Shown: positions 1-10,101, counted from the stretch's first letter. The stretch: 51,235 bases of DNA from Oscillospiraceae bacterium (GCA_031290105.1 JAITOD010000035.1:1-51235), one strand, 5' to 3'. The notes: a model not told the origin generated them from the letters alone. Program-made: numbers and translations.

Positions 1-553
1 CGTATGCCCCATAAGCCTCTGCGGTGGAAACGCCCTGAGCGGGCTTGATAATCACGCAATGCCGCTGCCCAAGCGGTCGCAGCGGCGCAAGCACCTCTCC
101 CCTGTTCATGGCGATTGCCGTGCCGCCGGTCAGGCAATACGGTACGTCACTGCCCAGCCGCAGAGCAAGCTCCGGCAGGCGTTCTTTGCCGAAATCGCCG
201 CAAAGCCGGCACAAGCCGCGCAGCACAGCCGCCGCATCCGCGCTTCCGCCGCCAAGCCCTGCCTGAAAGGGTATCCGCTTTTCAATGTGTATCTCCGCAC
301 CGGATTTAATACCGGTTTCTGCAAAAAACAGTTCCGCCGCCCTGTGGGCAATGTTACGCCCGTCTGTCGGCAAATCCGGGTTGGAGCATGTGAGTGAAAC
401 GCCATTCTCGGTCAGGCGTATGGTGATTGTGTCACAGAGCGAAACGGTCTGCATGAGCATAAAAAGGCTGTGGTAGCCATTGTGAAGCTGCCCCAGAATA
501 TCCAAAAAAAGGTTGATCTTCGCCGGCGCCTTCAGCGTTAGGGAGTTCGCCAT
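1..553 (-). CDS. ispE: 4-diphosphocytidyl-2-C-methyl-D-erythritol kinase, partial
   Basis: Cytosolic GHMP-family kinase that phosphorylates CDP-methylerythritol in the MEP isoprenoid pathway. The 184 visible codons carry the IspE start signature APAKINLFLDI near residue 9 and the ATP-binding glycine-rich loop PFQAGLGGGSADAAA, which is the GHMP motif. The C-terminal third lies outside the window, so it is cut by the edge, not truncated. The ATG at 553-551 overlaps the end of the upstream PHP gene by 16 bp, which suggests translational coupling. Three further MEP or polyprenyl genes (dxr, ispG, uppS) lie elsewhere in the window. The assignment rests on both motifs in the right order. Confidence 0.93.
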   Translation of the reverse strand, partial: MANSLTLKAPAKINLFLDILGQLHNGYHSLFMLMQTVSLCDTITIRLTENGVSLTCSNPDLPTDGRNIAHRAAELFFAETGIKSGAEIHIEKRIPFQAGLGGGSADAAAVLRGLCRLCGDFGKERLPELALRLGSDVPYCLTGGTAIAMNRGEVLAPLRPLGQRHCVIIKPAQGVSTAEAYGAY

Positions 554-1389
554 GCTTCACCTGTCCATTCGCCGAACGGCACTTGATATGCTTTGCGCCT
601 GCGGAAAATTGTCAGCGAATCGAAGCCACAGCGGCGGGCGGTTTCCATTCCCCGTGCCAAGCCGAAGCCCAAATCGGGCACACGGTGTGCGTCTGAACCA
701 AGCGTTATGCGCTCCCCGCCAAGTTCACGGAAGCGGCGCACAAAGCCCTCACCCGGCAGCGTATCGCCAAGCTCTTGCCGCAAGCCGGAGCAATTTATCT
801 CCAGCGCCTTGCCTTTTTTTGCCAGCAGCGCGAGAATTGCGTCCGTACAATCGGCAAACAGCGCCAAATCCACGGGGATTTTGTCCCGCCCAACCATGTA
901 GCGCAAGGGGTACGTCAGGTGGGCAAGTGAGTCAAACTGACCCCACTCCACTATAGCGTAAAGCTCCTCAAAATATTCGTGCAGGAGTGCGTGCGCTTGC
1001 TCTGAGGAGCTGTAGCTTATAAAATAGAAGTCTTCTGTTGCGCGGAGGTTGTGGATTGAGCCCAGAACAAAATCGTAGTCATAGGTCGCCAGCAGAAATT
1101 CGCTGAGCGCTTGGTTGTGCAGCGCTTGACCGAGTTCCGTGCCGCGCAGGACTTCCAACCGCCCGTCGTATTCTTTTTGCGCCTTGCTGATTGCCGCGTT
1201 GGAATTTTTGGCGGTCAGCGCAAGCTTATCCGGCGTGAATTCCGGAAAAAGCTCAGGCGCGGTCACTTGGTCGATGTGGTCGGTAATCGCAAGCCCGGAC
1301 AGGCCCAAACCTAAAGCGCGGTCACAAAGCCCGCCGACACTGTCGTGACCGTCAAACGAAAACCGCGAATGTATGTGTAAATCAAACAA
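538..1389 (-). CDS. PHP-domain phosphatase, HisJ/histidinol-phosphatase-like
   Basis: Metal-dependent phosphoesterase of the PHP superfamily, about 283 residues, spanning the whole protein. The metal-binding motifs appear in order: DLHIHSRFSFDG at the N-terminus, ITDHID, GTELG, GSIHN, DSLAHL, EINCSG and GSDAH at the C-terminus. Family members hydrolyse histidinol phosphate or act on other phosphate esters; no his genes are nearby, so the substrate is open. I place the start at the TTG at 1389-1387, because GCGGAGG lies 5 bp before it; the in-frame GTG at 1407 has no ribosome-binding site and lies almost at the predicted transcription start. It overlaps ispE. Confidence 0.85.
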   Translation of the reverse strand: MFDLHIHSRFSFDGHDSVGGLCDRALGLGLSGLAITDHIDQVTAPELFPEFTPDKLALTAKNSNAAISKAQKEYDGRLEVLRGTELGQALHNQALSEFLLATYDYDFVLGSIHNLRATEDFYFISYSSSEQAHALLHEYFEELYAIVEWGQFDSLAHLTYPLRYMVGRDKIPVDLALFADCTDAILALLAKKGKALEINCSGLRQELGDTLPGEGFVRRFRELGGERITLGSDAHRVPDLGFGLARGMETARRCGFDSLTIFRRRKAYQVPFGEWTGEAWRTP

Positions 1390-1426
1390 ATGTACCTCCG
1401 CAGACACTATTGCGCTGGATTATTTA

Positions 1427-1455
1427 ATTATACTACACGCCGGTTATAATGTCCA
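1427..1455 (-). promoter_or_regulatory. Sigma-A-type promoter of the PHP gene
   Basis: Read on the minus strand: TGGACA (1455-1450), a 17-bp spacer, then TATAAT (1432-1427), about 37 bp upstream of the TTG start. It probably drives the PHP-ispE pair. Confidence 0.6.
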
Positions 1456-1541
1456 GCCTTTAACCGCGTTGCTTTGCCATGCATATAATGCTGTAACGCA
1501 GAGTGTGCGTACATATGCAGACAAGTGAGGAGGTAAGCTAC

Positions 1542-3269
1542 ATGGCACAATTTCGCAATCAATTTTTCGGCGGACCGCCGCAAGTGTGCGGAAGCGCGCC
1601 GGGCGAGGGTCGCCTGCCGGGCTGCGGCGGCGAACCGGAGCCGCCCTGCACGATGATTCCGGGTCCGCCGGGACCGCAGGGAACGGAGGGCCCCAAAGGG
1701 GAGCCGGGTATTACCGGGGCAGTGGGACCGCAGGGCTCGCAAGGAATTCCGGGCCCTGCGGGACCCCAAGGCGTGTCAGGACCGCAAGGGTCTTCGGGGC
1801 CGCAGGGCGCAGAGGGACCGGAAGGTCCGTCCGGAGCGCAGGGCGCAGCCGGTCCCGCAGGGGCGCAGGGCGGGGCAGGTCCGCAGGGCTCTGCGGGTCC
1901 GGCGGGTCCCTTGGGCGCAGAGGGTCCGCAAGGGATTCCGGGTCCTGCCGGTCCGCAAGGTCCTCAGGGACCGCAAGGTATGCAGGGACCTGAAGGCGCG
2001 GTTGGTCCGCAGGGCTTGACGGGTCCGGCCGGTCCGCAGGGTACGCAGGGCCCCCAAGGTCCCATCGGTCCTCAGGGTCCTGCGGGTCCTGAAGGTCCTG
2101 CCGGTTCACAAGGCTTAACAGGTCCGCAGGGAGCACAAGGTCCCGCCGGGGCGCAGGGCACTCAGGGACCGCCGGGACCGGCAGGTCCGGTGGGCGCAAT
2201 TGGTCCTCCGGGACCTGCCGGTCCCCAAGGCGCGACGGGGGCGACAGGGGCAACAGGTGCGCAAGGGCTTAAGGGCGACTCCGGTCCTGCCGGTCCCACG
2301 GGCGCAACGGGTGCAGTGGGCGCAGTCGGTCCCATCGGTCCGCCCGGTCCGCCCGCGCCCGCGTGCATTCCATACGTATACATAGCAAATGCCGGCTCCA
2401 ACACAGTCAGCGTTATTGACGGCGTCTCAAATCAAGTGACCGACACAATCCCTGTCGGAATGGTCCCCGTTGATGCTGCGGCTAACCCAAACACAGGCTA
2501 TGTTTATGTTGCAAATTACGGTAACGGTCCCAATACCGGCACCGCCGGCGTCAGCGTCATAAACAGCAATACAGGGCAGGTTACAGCGGCTATTCTCATA
2601 GATGCGGGCGTCAGCTCGCTTGCAGTTGACACAAGCACAAACCGCATTTATGCAGTGAGCGGCGGCAACAACGGCGTTAGCGTGATTGACGGCAACAGCA
2701 ATACTGTGACCAACACACTTCTAACCGGCTTGACCAATGTTGACGGCATTTCGATTGACCCAATCAATCACCTGATGCTGGCGGTAACATATAACGGCAC
2801 TGTGCAGACCTACAGCACATTGACCAACACCCCCGGCGCATCTTCACTGATAGGCGGAACGCTGACACAGATTGCAACGAACACGGCGACCGGTATTTCA
2901 TATATCCTCAGCGCGAATACTGATACGCTGTATGTTGTGCAGGACGACACGCTGGACGTACTGCAGACCATACCCGTCGGCAGCGGCTCATCGGCGGTGG
3001 CGGTGAATCCCGACACTAACCTGATTTATGTCATAAATTCAAGCGACAATACGGTAAGTGTCATAAACGGCAACACAAATCAGGTTACCGGCACAATTCC
3101 ATTAAGCTCAAGCCCCAAGAACATTGCCATTGACGCCGAAACAAACCTGATTTACGTCACCAACGAAGATTCCTCTGTTTCCGTAATTGACGGCGCGGAA
3201 AACACCGTCACAGCAAACATAGCGGTTCAAAGCAACCCGCAAGGTCTGGACATATTACGCGTGTGCTGA
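1542..3269 (+). CDS. Collagen-like protein with C-terminal YVTN-type beta-propeller
   Basis: Probable cell- or spore-surface structural protein of 575 residues. After a 40-residue N-terminal region with several cysteines, residues 41 to about 272 are an uninterrupted run of roughly 77 Gly-X-Y triplets, rich in GPQ, GPA and GAT. The rest has repeats of about 42 residues of the type [20 protein letters not shown], typical of YVTN/NHL beta-propellers, enough for about seven blades. No signal peptide is visible, as in several exosporium collagen-like proteins. The ATG at 1542 has GAGGAGGT 7 bp upstream; the in-frame start at 1503 has no such site. Bacillus BclA-type proteins end in a TNF-like domain, so the propeller is an unusual partner. 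The function is inferred from architecture only. Confidence 0.85.
   Translation: MAQFRNQFFGGPPQVCGSAPGEGRLPGCGGEPEPPCTMIPGPPGPQGTEGPKGEPGITGAVGPQGSQGIPGPAGPQGVSGPQGSSGPQGAEGPEGPSGAQGAAGPAGAQGGAGPQGSAGPAGPLGAEGPQGIPGPAGPQGPQGPQGMQGPEGAVGPQGLTGPAGPQGTQGPQGPIGPQGPAGPEGPAGSQGLTGPQGAQGPAGAQGTQGPPGPAGPVGAIGPPGPAGPQGATGATGATGAQGLKGDSGPAGPTGATGAVGAVGPIGPPGPPAPACIPYVYIANAGSNTVSVIDGVSNQVTDTIPVGMVPVDAAANPNTGYVYVANYGNGPNTGTAGVSVINSNTGQVTAAILIDAGVSSLAVDTSTNRIYAVSGGNNGVSVIDGNSNTVTNTLLTGLTNVDGISIDPINHLMLAVTYNGTVQTYSTLTNTPGASSLIGGTLTQIATNTATGISYILSANTDTLYVVQDDTLDVLQTIPVGSGSSAVAVNPDTNLIYVINSSDNTVSVINGNTNQVTGTIPLSSSPKNIAIDAETNLIYVTNEDSSVSVIDGAENTVTANIAVQSNPQGLDILRVC
1662..2361 (+). repeat. Gly-X-Y triplet repeat tract
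   Basis: Nine-base coding repeats of the type GGN-CCN-CAG encode about 77 collagen triplets without interruption. Long non-coding-frame ORFs on both strands across this stretch are by-products of the repeat. Such tracts are prone to length change by recombination. Confidence 0.9.
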
Positions 3270-3288
3270 GCCGTGCCGCAAAATAAAG

Positions 3289-3310
3289 TGGGGGGCATCT
3301 GCGCTCCCCA
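3289..3310 (+). terminator. Intrinsic terminator after the collagen-like gene
   Basis: An 8-bp stem with one G-U pair, 3289-3296 with 3303-3310, and a 6-base loop, followed by the T-rich stretch TTTATGTTTATT. It lies 20 bp after the stop codon. Confidence 0.6.
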
Positions 3311-3329
3311 TTTATGTTTATTACGACCC

Positions 3330-3500
3330 CAAAAGTTTACAATTATTCATAGAATCCAATCTTCGCGGATCTTCTTGCCGGGACTTTATCACGCATGATA
3401 AAGCGGGAACACATCATTCGGAGGGCAGTGCCTGAACTTGGAGAAAAACCCGGTCTCCCAAGCTAAATTCTGCGCGGTCAAACTGAAATACCGCAAAACG
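3330..3500. other. Structured non-coding stretch, unassigned
   Basis: The 359-bp gap between the collagen-like gene and the ATPase gene has no convincing ORF but several potential RNA helices: a perfect 8-bp hairpin CTTTATCA-CGCA-TGATAAAG (3384-3403), possibly enclosed by CCGGG (3378-3382) and CCCGG (3448-3452); GGAGA/TCTCC around 3440-3457; and GCGGT/ACCGC (3475-3494). It lies upstream of the ATPase promoter, so it is not that gene's leader. I do not recognise an RNA family. Confidence 0.3.
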
Positions 3501-3515
3501 CACACCGCAAAGGAC

Positions 3516-3544
3516 TTGACTTTTCGTCATGCTTGGCGTAAAAT
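3516..3544 (+). promoter_or_regulatory. Sigma-A-type promoter of the V-ATPase A/B-hemW unit
   Basis: TTGACT (3516-3521), a 17-bp spacer and TAAAAT (3539-3544), 85 bp before the start codon. It shows that this A/B pair is expressed from its own promoter and is not the tail of a larger ATPase operon. Confidence 0.7.
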
Positions 3545-3628
3545 ATACCCATACAGCAGTTGCACAATGTTTTCGATGCGGATACACGGCGTGCGGCGGT
3601 TTTTGTGCGTTCAAGCGGAGGATTAAAC

Positions 3629-5401
3629 ATGGCAGATAAGTACCAAATATACGGCATAAACGGACCCGTCGTAACCATTGCGGGCGCAACCTCACTGCGC
3701 ATGATGGAGATGGTCTATGTGGGCGAGAACCGACTGATCGGCGAGGTCATCGGGCTGGACAGCGCCATGACCACCATTCAGGTTTATGAGGAAACCACAG
3801 GGCTTTCCGCAGGTCAGCCCGTCTTCGCAACCAATGAGCTGATGAGCGTAACCCTGGGTCCGGGCTTGCTTGCCAATATTTTTGACGGCATTGAGCGCCC
3901 GCTGAACGCGCTCGAGACGGCGACAGGCTCATTCATCGGGCGCGGCTGCAACCTGCCGGCGCTGGACTCCGAACGCCTGTGGGACGTGACGATAATCGCC
4001 AAGCCGGGCGATGAGGTGCACGGCGGCGCGGTGATTGCCTCCTGCCCCGAAACCAGCGCGATTTTGCACAAGGTGATTTTGCCGCCAACGCTCAGCGGAC
4101 GCATCGTTGAAGTCAAGCCCGGCGGCAAATACACCATCAACGATGTCATCGCTGTGCTGGAGGACGAAAAGGGCACGCGGCACAATCTGACACTCTGCCA
4201 GCGCTGGCCAATCCGCACGCCGCGCCCGGTTGCCAAACGGCTTGCCCCCACGCGTCCGTTAATCACGGGTCAGCGCGTAATCGATACCCTGCTGCCAATC
4301 GCCAAGGGCGGCGCGGCGGCGATTCCCGGCGGCTTCGGCACGGGCAAAACCATGACGCAGCACCAGCTTGCCAAGTGGTGCGATGCGGATATCATCGTCT
4401 ATATTGGCTGCGGCGAGCGCGGCAACGAGATGACCCAGGTCCTCACGGAATTCAGCGAGCTGCTTGACCCCAAGAGCGGCAGACCCCTCACCGACCGCAC
4501 CGTGCTGATTGCCAACACGTCCAATATGCCTGTTGCGGCGCGTGAAGCGTCGATCTATACCGGCATCACTCTGGCTGAATATTACCGCGATATGGGCTAC
4601 CACATCGCCATCATGGCAGATTCCACATCACGCTGGGCGGAGGCGCTGCGCGAGATTTCCGGACGGCTGGAGGAGATGCCCGCGGACGAGGGCTTCCCGG
4701 CGTATCTGCCCTCGCGCCTTGCTGAGTTCTATGAACGCGCGGGCTACACGCAGACCCTTTGCGGCGAGGAGGGCAGTATCACGATTATCGGTGCGGTGTC
4801 GCCACAGGGCAGCGATTTCTCCGAGCCCGTTACGCAGAACACAAAGCGCTTTACCCGCTGTTTTTGGGCGCTGGATAAATCCCTTGCCTATGCCCGCCAT
4901 TACCCGGCAATCAACTGGACGGAGAGCTACAGCGAATACACCGTTCCGCTGGCAGACTGGTTTGTGGAGAACGCGGGCGCGGACTTTTTGGGTATGCGCG
5001 AGCAGATATTCAAAATCCTGCTGGACGAAAACCAGTTGCTGGAGATCGTCAAGCTAATCGGTGCGGACGTGCTGCCTGACGACCAAAAGCTGACGTTGGA
5101 AACGGCGCGCGTTATCCGCGTGGGCTTCCTGCAGCAAAACGCCTTCCATGCGGACGACACCTTTGTTCCGCTCAGCAAACAAAAGGCAATGATGCGCCTG
5201 ATACTCCTTTTGCACGAAAAAGCGCGTCAGATTGTGCTGCGGCAGGTTCCCGTCAGTGCCGTAATCAAGACGGGGCTGTTCGAAAAGCTTGTAAAAATGA
5301 AGTACGACATTCCCAACAACAAACCGGAGCTGTTCGATGATTATGCGGCGGATATTGACAGCAAGCTTGCGCCGCTGCTGAAGGGGAGGGACGCCGAATG
5401 A
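3629..5401 (+). CDS. ntpA: V/A-type ATPase catalytic subunit A
   Basis: Catalytic subunit of a rotary V/A-type ATPase, 590 residues, the normal length. It shows the N-terminal beta-barrel, the bulge domain characteristic of A subunits, the Walker A loop PGGFGTGKT, the [10 protein letters not shown] motif, [21 protein letters not shown] and the C-terminal helical domain, so it looks catalytically intact. The ATG at 3629 follows GGAGG at 3617-3621 with 7-bp spacing. The downstream B gene overlaps its stop codon. No I, K, E, C, F or D subunit gene accompanies it, which is abnormal for this family. The second A gene at the right end of the window has PGPFGSGKT instead and is clearly divergent, so this is a paralogue and not a recent copy. 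Confidence 0.93.
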   Translation: MADKYQIYGINGPVVTIAGATSLRMMEMVYVGENRLIGEVIGLDSAMTTIQVYEETTGLSAGQPVFATNELMSVTLGPGLLANIFDGIERPLNALETATGSFIGRGCNLPALDSERLWDVTIIAKPGDEVHGGAVIASCPETSAILHKVILPPTLSGRIVEVKPGGKYTINDVIAVLEDEKGTRHNLTLCQRWPIRTPRPVAKRLAPTRPLITGQRVIDTLLPIAKGGAAAIPGGFGTGKTMTQHQLAKWCDADIIVYIGCGERGNEMTQVLTEFSELLDPKSGRPLTDRTVLIANTSNMPVAAREASIYTGITLAEYYRDMGYHIAIMADSTSRWAEALREISGRLEEMPADEGFPAYLPSRLAEFYERAGYTQTLCGEEGSITIIGAVSPQGSDFSEPVTQNTKRFTRCFWALDKSLAYARHYPAINWTESYSEYTVPLADWFVENAGADFLGMREQIFKILLDENQLLEIVKLIGADVLPDDQKLTLETARVIRVGFLQQNAFHADDTFVPLSKQKAMMRLILLLHEKARQIVLRQVPVSAVIKTGLFEKLVKMKYDIPNNKPELFDDYAADIDSKLAPLLKGRDAE

Positions 5402-6780
5402 TTATCGAATATTCAGGACTGTCACAAATTGTGGGCCCGCTGGTGACGCTGGAGGGCGTGCCGGGCGCGTCCTATGACGAGATGGTGGAGCTGCGCCTTA
5501 CGGACGGCACCGCCCGCGTTGGGCGCGTCGTTAAGGTTGAGGGCGGCAAGCTGGTTATTCAGGTGTTTGAGGGCACGCGCGGGCTTTCGCTTGAGAATAC
5601 GCAGACCCACTTCACCGGCAAACCCATAGAAATGGCGCTGAGCAAAGAGATTCTGGGGCGCACTTTCGACGGTCTGGGCAGACCCAAAGACGGCTTGGGC
5701 GAGGTTTATGCCGAGTGCCGCCGCGACATCAACGGCGCACCCATGAACCCCGTTTCGCGCGTTTATCCTCAGAACTACATCAACACGGGCGTGTCCTCAA
5801 TCGACGCGCTGGCGACGCTGATTCGCGGACAAAAGCTGCCGATTTTCTCCGGCTCCGGCATGAAGCACAATGAGCTGGCAGTGCAGCTGGTGCGTCAGGC
5901 ATCGCTGGCTGACGAGGCGGATTTTGCCATAGTCTTTGCCGCAATGGGCGTAAAAAATGACGTTGCGCAGTATTTTATTGATTCCTTCGAGAGCGCCAAC
6001 GTTATGAGCCGTGTTGTGATGTTCCTCAACCTTGCCAACGACCCCATCATTGAGCGAGTGATCACTCCGCGCTGTGCGCTTACCGCAGCGGAGTATCTTG
6101 CGTTTGAAAAAAATATGCACATTCTCGTGATTATGACGGACATAACTTCATACGCCGAAGCGCTGCGCGAATTCAGCTCCTCCAAGGGCGAAATCCCCGG
6201 ACGCAAGGGCTTCCCCGGCTATCTTTACAGCGACCTTGCCTCGCTTTATGAACGCGCGGGGATACTCAAGGGACGCGGAGGCTCTGTGACGCAAATCCCC
6301 ATTCTCACCATGCCCAACGACGACATAACGCACCCAATCCCCGACCTGACGGGCTACATCACCGAGGGCCAGATTGTGCTTGGGCGCGACCTGGATTCCA
6401 CCGGGATCTACCCGCCGGTGAGCGTTTTGCCCAGCCTTTCCCGCCTGATGAAGGACGGCATAGGCGAGGGCTTCACCCGCGCGGACCACAGCGCCGTTGC
6501 CAATCAGCTTTTCGCGTCCTACGCAAAGGTGCAGGACGCAAAGGCGCTTGCGTCCGTCATTGGCGAGGAGGAACTGTCGTCCGCCGACCGCAAGCTGATG
6601 GAGTTTGGGCGGGAGTTTGAGAAGCGCTTCCTCAATCAGGGCTACAACGAAAACCGCAGCATTGAGGATACGCTGGATTTGGGCTGGGAGCTGCTCTCTA
6701 TGCTCCCGCGCGAGGAGCTTGACCGCGTGGACGACGCGACGCTTAACGCGCACTACAGACCGCAAGACAGCGCCCAATGA
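5398..6780 (+). CDS. ntpB: V/A-type ATPase regulatory subunit B
   Basis: Non-catalytic nucleotide-binding partner of subunit A in the hexameric head, 460 residues, full length. Family markers include [93 protein letters not shown] in two parts, and [12 protein letters not shown]. It lacks the canonical Walker A lysine loop, as expected for B subunits. It starts with an ATGA overlap on the A gene, preceded by GGGAGGG, and its own stop overlaps hemW in the same way. The central stalk subunit D that usually follows B is missing here. Confidence 0.93.
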   Translation: MIIEYSGLSQIVGPLVTLEGVPGASYDEMVELRLTDGTARVGRVVKVEGGKLVIQVFEGTRGLSLENTQTHFTGKPIEMALSKEILGRTFDGLGRPKDGLGEVYAECRRDINGAPMNPVSRVYPQNYINTGVSSIDALATLIRGQKLPIFSGSGMKHNELAVQLVRQASLADEADFAIVFAAMGVKNDVAQYFIDSFESANVMSRVVMFLNLANDPIIERVITPRCALTAAEYLAFEKNMHILVIMTDITSYAEALREFSSSKGEIPGRKGFPGYLYSDLASLYERAGILKGRGGSVTQIPILTMPNDDITHPIPDLTGYITEGQIVLGRDLDSTGIYPPVSVLPSLSRLMKDGIGEGFTRADHSAVANQLFASYAKVQDAKALASVIGEEELSSADRKLMEFGREFEKRFLNQGYNENRSIEDTLDLGWELLSMLPREELDRVDDATLNAHYRPQDSAQ

Positions 6781-7877
6781 CGGCTTTCGGGCTATATATT
6801 CACGTGCCGTTTTGTGCGCGCAAATGCCCGTATTGTGATTTTTACTCCCGCACAGCCGTTGACAGCACTAAAGACTTCTATGTTGACGCAATGTGCGAGA
6901 CAATGAAGCTTGCGCCGCTGAACAAGGTGTATTGTGCAGACACCGTGTACCTTGGCGGCGGCACACCATCCCAGTTGGGGACGGCGCGATTGGTGAAGCT
7001 GCTGGCGGCGGTGCGGGAGCGTTTTTCGGTGACTGACGGTGCGGAAATCACGCTGGAGTGCAACCCCTCCGATGTCCCCGCGTTGGATTTGCCGGCATTA
7101 CGCCGCGTGGGTTATAACCGTGTGTCGTTGGGCTTGCAGTCGGCAATAGACTCTGAACGCGCGGCGTTGGGGCGGCGCGGTTCCGCTGCGGACGTGCAAA
7201 ACGCGCTGGATGCTCTGCGCAGTGCTGCTTTCGGCAATATTTCCCTTGACATCATGCTTGGCGTTCCGGGGCAGACAATGTCCGGCTTGCGGCAAACATT
7301 GAAGTTCGTCACGCACGCCGGTGTGCAGCACATCAGCGCGTATATGCTCAAAATTGAGCCCGGCACGCCGTTTTCCAAGCGTCCTCCGGATAATCTGCCC
7401 GATGACGACGCGCAGGCCGATATGTACCTTTTGGCTTGTGAATATTTGGAGGAGCGCGGCTTTGCGCAGTACGAAATCAGCAACTTTGCCGTGCCCGGTT
7501 ACGAGAGCCGCCACAACCTGAAATATTGGCGCTGCGAGGAATATTTGGGCCTTGGACCCGCGGCGCACTCGTTTCTGGACGGGCGTCGGTACGGCTATCC
7601 GCACGACTTGGACGGCTTCAGGCATTGCATACAACGCCCCGCAGACGATGACGCGGGCGGCGACTTTGAGGAATACGCAATGCTTGCCCTGCGGCTCTGC
7701 GAGGGTCTGCGCGAGGAGATGGCGCAAGCCCGTTTTGGGCACGGCATACCGCAAAAAATGCGCCGCGCCGCAGAGGATTTGGCGCGGCACGGCTTGGTGA
7801 TTGTTGACACCGGCGGAATCCGTTTGACGCGGCAGGGATTTTTGCTGTCTAACCGCGTGATTTGCGAATTGTTGTAG
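6777..7877 (+). CDS. hemW: Radical SAM heme chaperone HemW (HemN-like)
   Basis: Cytosolic radical-SAM protein, 366 residues, historically annotated as oxygen-independent coproporphyrinogen III oxidase. The cluster-binding cysteines are C13, C17 and C20 in [35 protein letters not shown] and the HemW-type C-terminal domain with [14 protein letters not shown] and [10 protein letters not shown] follow. The short N-terminus fits HemW and not HemN: HemN has an extended N-terminal region. In many Firmicutes hemW follows lepA; here it is translationally coupled (ATGA) to an ATPase B subunit, an unusual context. Heme delivery is the known role of the family; the link to the ATPase is unexplained. Confidence 0.88.
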   Translation: MTAFGLYIHVPFCARKCPYCDFYSRTAVDSTKDFYVDAMCETMKLAPLNKVYCADTVYLGGGTPSQLGTARLVKLLAAVRERFSVTDGAEITLECNPSDVPALDLPALRRVGYNRVSLGLQSAIDSERAALGRRGSAADVQNALDALRSAAFGNISLDIMLGVPGQTMSGLRQTLKFVTHAGVQHISAYMLKIEPGTPFSKRPPDNLPDDDAQADMYLLACEYLEERGFAQYEISNFAVPGYESRHNLKYWRCEEYLGLGPAAHSFLDGRRYGYPHDLDGFRHCIQRPADDDAGGDFEEYAMLALRLCEGLREEMAQARFGHGIPQKMRRAAEDLARHGLVIVDTGGIRLTRQGFLLSNRVICELL

Positions 7878-7966
7878 CGCATAAAATCGGGTATGGACGA
7901 GCGCTGGGATCCCGCTGAAAAATCAACATAAACTCGCCGAAAATCAACAATTTGCAAAAAACAAAC

Positions 7967-7994
7967 AAAGAGCGCAGTGCAAACCGCGCTCTTT
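7967..7994. terminator. Bidirectional terminator between hemW and the M23 gene
   Basis: A 9-bp perfect stem AAAGAGCGC (7967-7975) with GCGCTCTTT (7986-7994) and a 10-base loop. On the minus strand it is followed by GTTTGTTTTTTG; on the plus strand by AATATATT. It separates two convergent genes. Confidence 0.75.
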
Positions 7995-8010
7995 AATATA
8001 TTGGAAAAGC

Positions 8011-9969
8011 TTACCGCAAATACGGCAGTGGGTCCCTGTAAACGCCGTTAATCTGCACCTCGAAGTGCAGGTGATTCCCGCTTGACCAACCGGTGCTGCC
8101 AACGCGTCCAAGCGGCTGACCCGCCGTGACTCTCTGCCCAACGCGGACGGAAACCGACCCGGACATCATGTGTGAATATGTGGTTTTAAGTCCGCCGCCG
8201 TGGTTGATTACAACGCGGTTGCCGTAAGAACCGCTCAAGCCGGCAAATTCCACAGTTCCATCAAGCGCGGCGACAACAAGATTACCGCCGCCGCCGGTAA
8301 TATCAATGCCTTGGTGATAAGAGCGACCGTTCATGCGGTAGCCGAACCTGTCGCCAATCAAGCGGGAGCTGGGCGATGGCCACACAAATCCGCTTGCGCC
8401 AACGCTGACCGTAACGTTGCTTCCCTGCACGGTGAGTGACTTGGTGCCTTTCTTTACCCGGGCGGTAACCGGCTCCGAGAGGCGCTCGCGGCTGATTTCC
8501 TTAACCCCCACGCGCTGACCGTCCAGATAGGTGACCATTTCCGTCACCTTTTCCTTGCCGACTGCCCCTGCGGAGATAGGGCGCGTTTGCCCCTTCAGTA
8601 GACTTGGATCGCTGGTGTATATGGTTTCGTAGGGAATTTCCACAGAGCGGGTTTCGGTCTTCATCAGCTTGACCTGCACGTAGTTAACCTTGCCGGAAAT
8701 TATCAGCTTATCTCCGGCATACATGGTGTCTTTTTTGAATCTGGGATTAAGACCCAAAAGCTCTTCGTACGTCAGGCCGTTTGCTATGGCAATGTTCCAC
8801 ATGGTGTCACCGTCAACAACGGTATAGGTCCGCTCCGCGGTCTTCTCCTCGGCGAGCTTTGCCGCCAACTTTGACGCGTCCCACATTGTCTTGCCGTCGT
8901 CCGGGTAGTAGCCCTCCTCATAGCTGATGTCCTCAACAAAATCCACAAAGCTGCCCGCTTCATTAGTGCGGTACGGCGCAAGGATTTTATCGAAAACGCT
9001 CTCAGCGTCGGAGCGGTTCTTCACGGAGCAAAGGAATTTTTTGTTGATGAAAATCCCCACGGCATTGGTGAGGTTTTCGCCGGAATCCTCCACAAGCCTG
9101 TCGCTGAGTGTAAGGCTGTCGCTCAGGCTGTTGACAGACACGCTGGCAAGATAATACATTGGCAGCTCAAGGGCTTCGCTGCTGCCGTCCGTGCGAACAA
9201 TGCGCTGCTCCGCAAGCTTCTCAGCTTCGGCAAATACCGCTTCGGAGCGAATGTATCCCACGGCTTGCCCGCGGTAATCCACCTGAAGCGCAAAGGTTTG
9301 GTTGCTCCAGTGATTGATAACCACAAACAGTAACACCGCCGCCGCTGCCGGCAGCGTGATGTTGAGTATGCGCCCAAGGCTTGTGCGGTGATTTTCCAGC
9401 AGTTTGCGCGTAACTACGCCCAAGCGGCGGAACCAGTTTGCGGGGTCGCCCTCCGCTTTTTTGAGGTACGGGCGTATGCCCTTAAGTTCACGGCGGAATA
9501 TGCCGCGTTCAGCATCTGCACGATTTTTACGCTCTACCGCAGTTTTGCCGGCAAACGCGCGAAGACCGCGAAACGCCCAAGAGAACACCGCCCCAAACAG
9601 GCGCGGGATAAACAGCAGTCTGCGAAAGGCAACCTTCAAGCTGCCGGAAATGGTGTCGCCAAAATCGGCAAGGTACGCAAAAACAACCAGTGCAAGCGCC
9701 AATACCGTAAACGGCGCGCCGTCTTGCGGTGTATTGTTTGCCTGCGGTTGTGTTTCTTGCTCTGTGTATCTTGCATCTTGTTTCTTGTCTTTTGCGGCTT
9801 TAAGCGGAATCGGATCCGCCGGAGACGCCCAAAAATCGCCCTCATCAACATCAAGACCATAGAGGGAATCTAAATGCAAGCCGGAAGTATCGTCAAAATC
9901 CCTTGGGGATTGAGGGTTCTTTTGTTGCCGGGAAGGATAACCTGCCCCTTCGGTGCCTTTGGGAGGCAT
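8011..9969 (-). CDS. Membrane-anchored M23 endopeptidase with LysM and G5 domains
   Basis: Probable peptidoglycan-active envelope protein, 652 residues. Order: acidic cytoplasmic N-terminus, a hydrophobic segment near residue 85-105, a second near 205-225 (ITLPAAAAVLLFVVI), an extracytoplasmic spacer, a LysM domain (TYTVVDGDTMWNIA), a G5 domain ending in PVTARVKKGTK, and a C-terminal peptidase M23 domain. The zinc-site residues are visible in HQGIDITGG, the central TTYSHM and GNHLHFEVQ. It resembles clostridial SpoIIQ/LytM-like proteins; M23 members cut peptide cross-bridges, or act as scaffolds when degenerate, and this one retains the H-x-H motif. The ATG at 9969 has GGTGAG upstream. Confidence 0.88.
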   Translation of the reverse strand: MPPKGTEGAGYPSRQQKNPQSPRDFDDTSGLHLDSLYGLDVDEGDFWASPADPIPLKAAKDKKQDARYTEQETQPQANNTPQDGAPFTVLALALVVFAYLADFGDTISGSLKVAFRRLLFIPRLFGAVFSWAFRGLRAFAGKTAVERKNRADAERGIFRRELKGIRPYLKKAEGDPANWFRRLGVVTRKLLENHRTSLGRILNITLPAAAAVLLFVVINHWSNQTFALQVDYRGQAVGYIRSEAVFAEAEKLAEQRIVRTDGSSEALELPMYYLASVSVNSLSDSLTLSDRLVEDSGENLTNAVGIFINKKFLCSVKNRSDAESVFDKILAPYRTNEAGSFVDFVEDISYEEGYYPDDGKTMWDASKLAAKLAEEKTAERTYTVVDGDTMWNIAIANGLTYEELLGLNPRFKKDTMYAGDKLIISGKVNYVQVKLMKTETRSVEIPYETIYTSDPSLLKGQTRPISAGAVGKEKVTEMVTYLDGQRVGVKEISRERLSEPVTARVKKGTKSLTVQGSNVTVSVGASGFVWPSPSSRLIGDRFGYRMNGRSYHQGIDITGGGGNLVVAALDGTVEFAGLSGSYGNRVVINHGGGLKTTYSHMMSGSVSVRVGQRVTAGQPLGRVGSTGWSSGNHLHFEVQINGVYRDPLPYLR

Positions 9970-10015
9970 GGGATCTCACCGCCTTTGGAAAATATTGCAA
10001 ATCGGCTGCTCTAAT

Positions 10016-10044
10016 AGTATAGCACATCTCGCTTTACTTTGCAA
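10016..10044 (-). promoter_or_regulatory. Sigma-A-type promoter of the M23 gene
   Basis: Minus strand: TTGCAA (10044-10039), 17-bp spacer, TATACT (10021-10016), 47 bp before the start codon. Confidence 0.6.
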
Positions 10045-10101
10045 GCCCATGGCAAAAACCGGCAGCGAACAAAAGCGTTTGCGCCAACAAATCAATAGAC
10101 C

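Noticed and set aside
1711..2404. Several long ORFs on both strands over the collagen tract
   Set aside because: They follow from the 9-base repeat structure and give low-complexity proteins; the plus-strand collagen frame with its ribosome-binding site explains the DNA.
3330..3500. Riboswitch controlling the V-ATPase A/B genes
   Set aside because: The promoter at 3516-3544 lies downstream of the structured stretch, so it cannot be in that mRNA leader.
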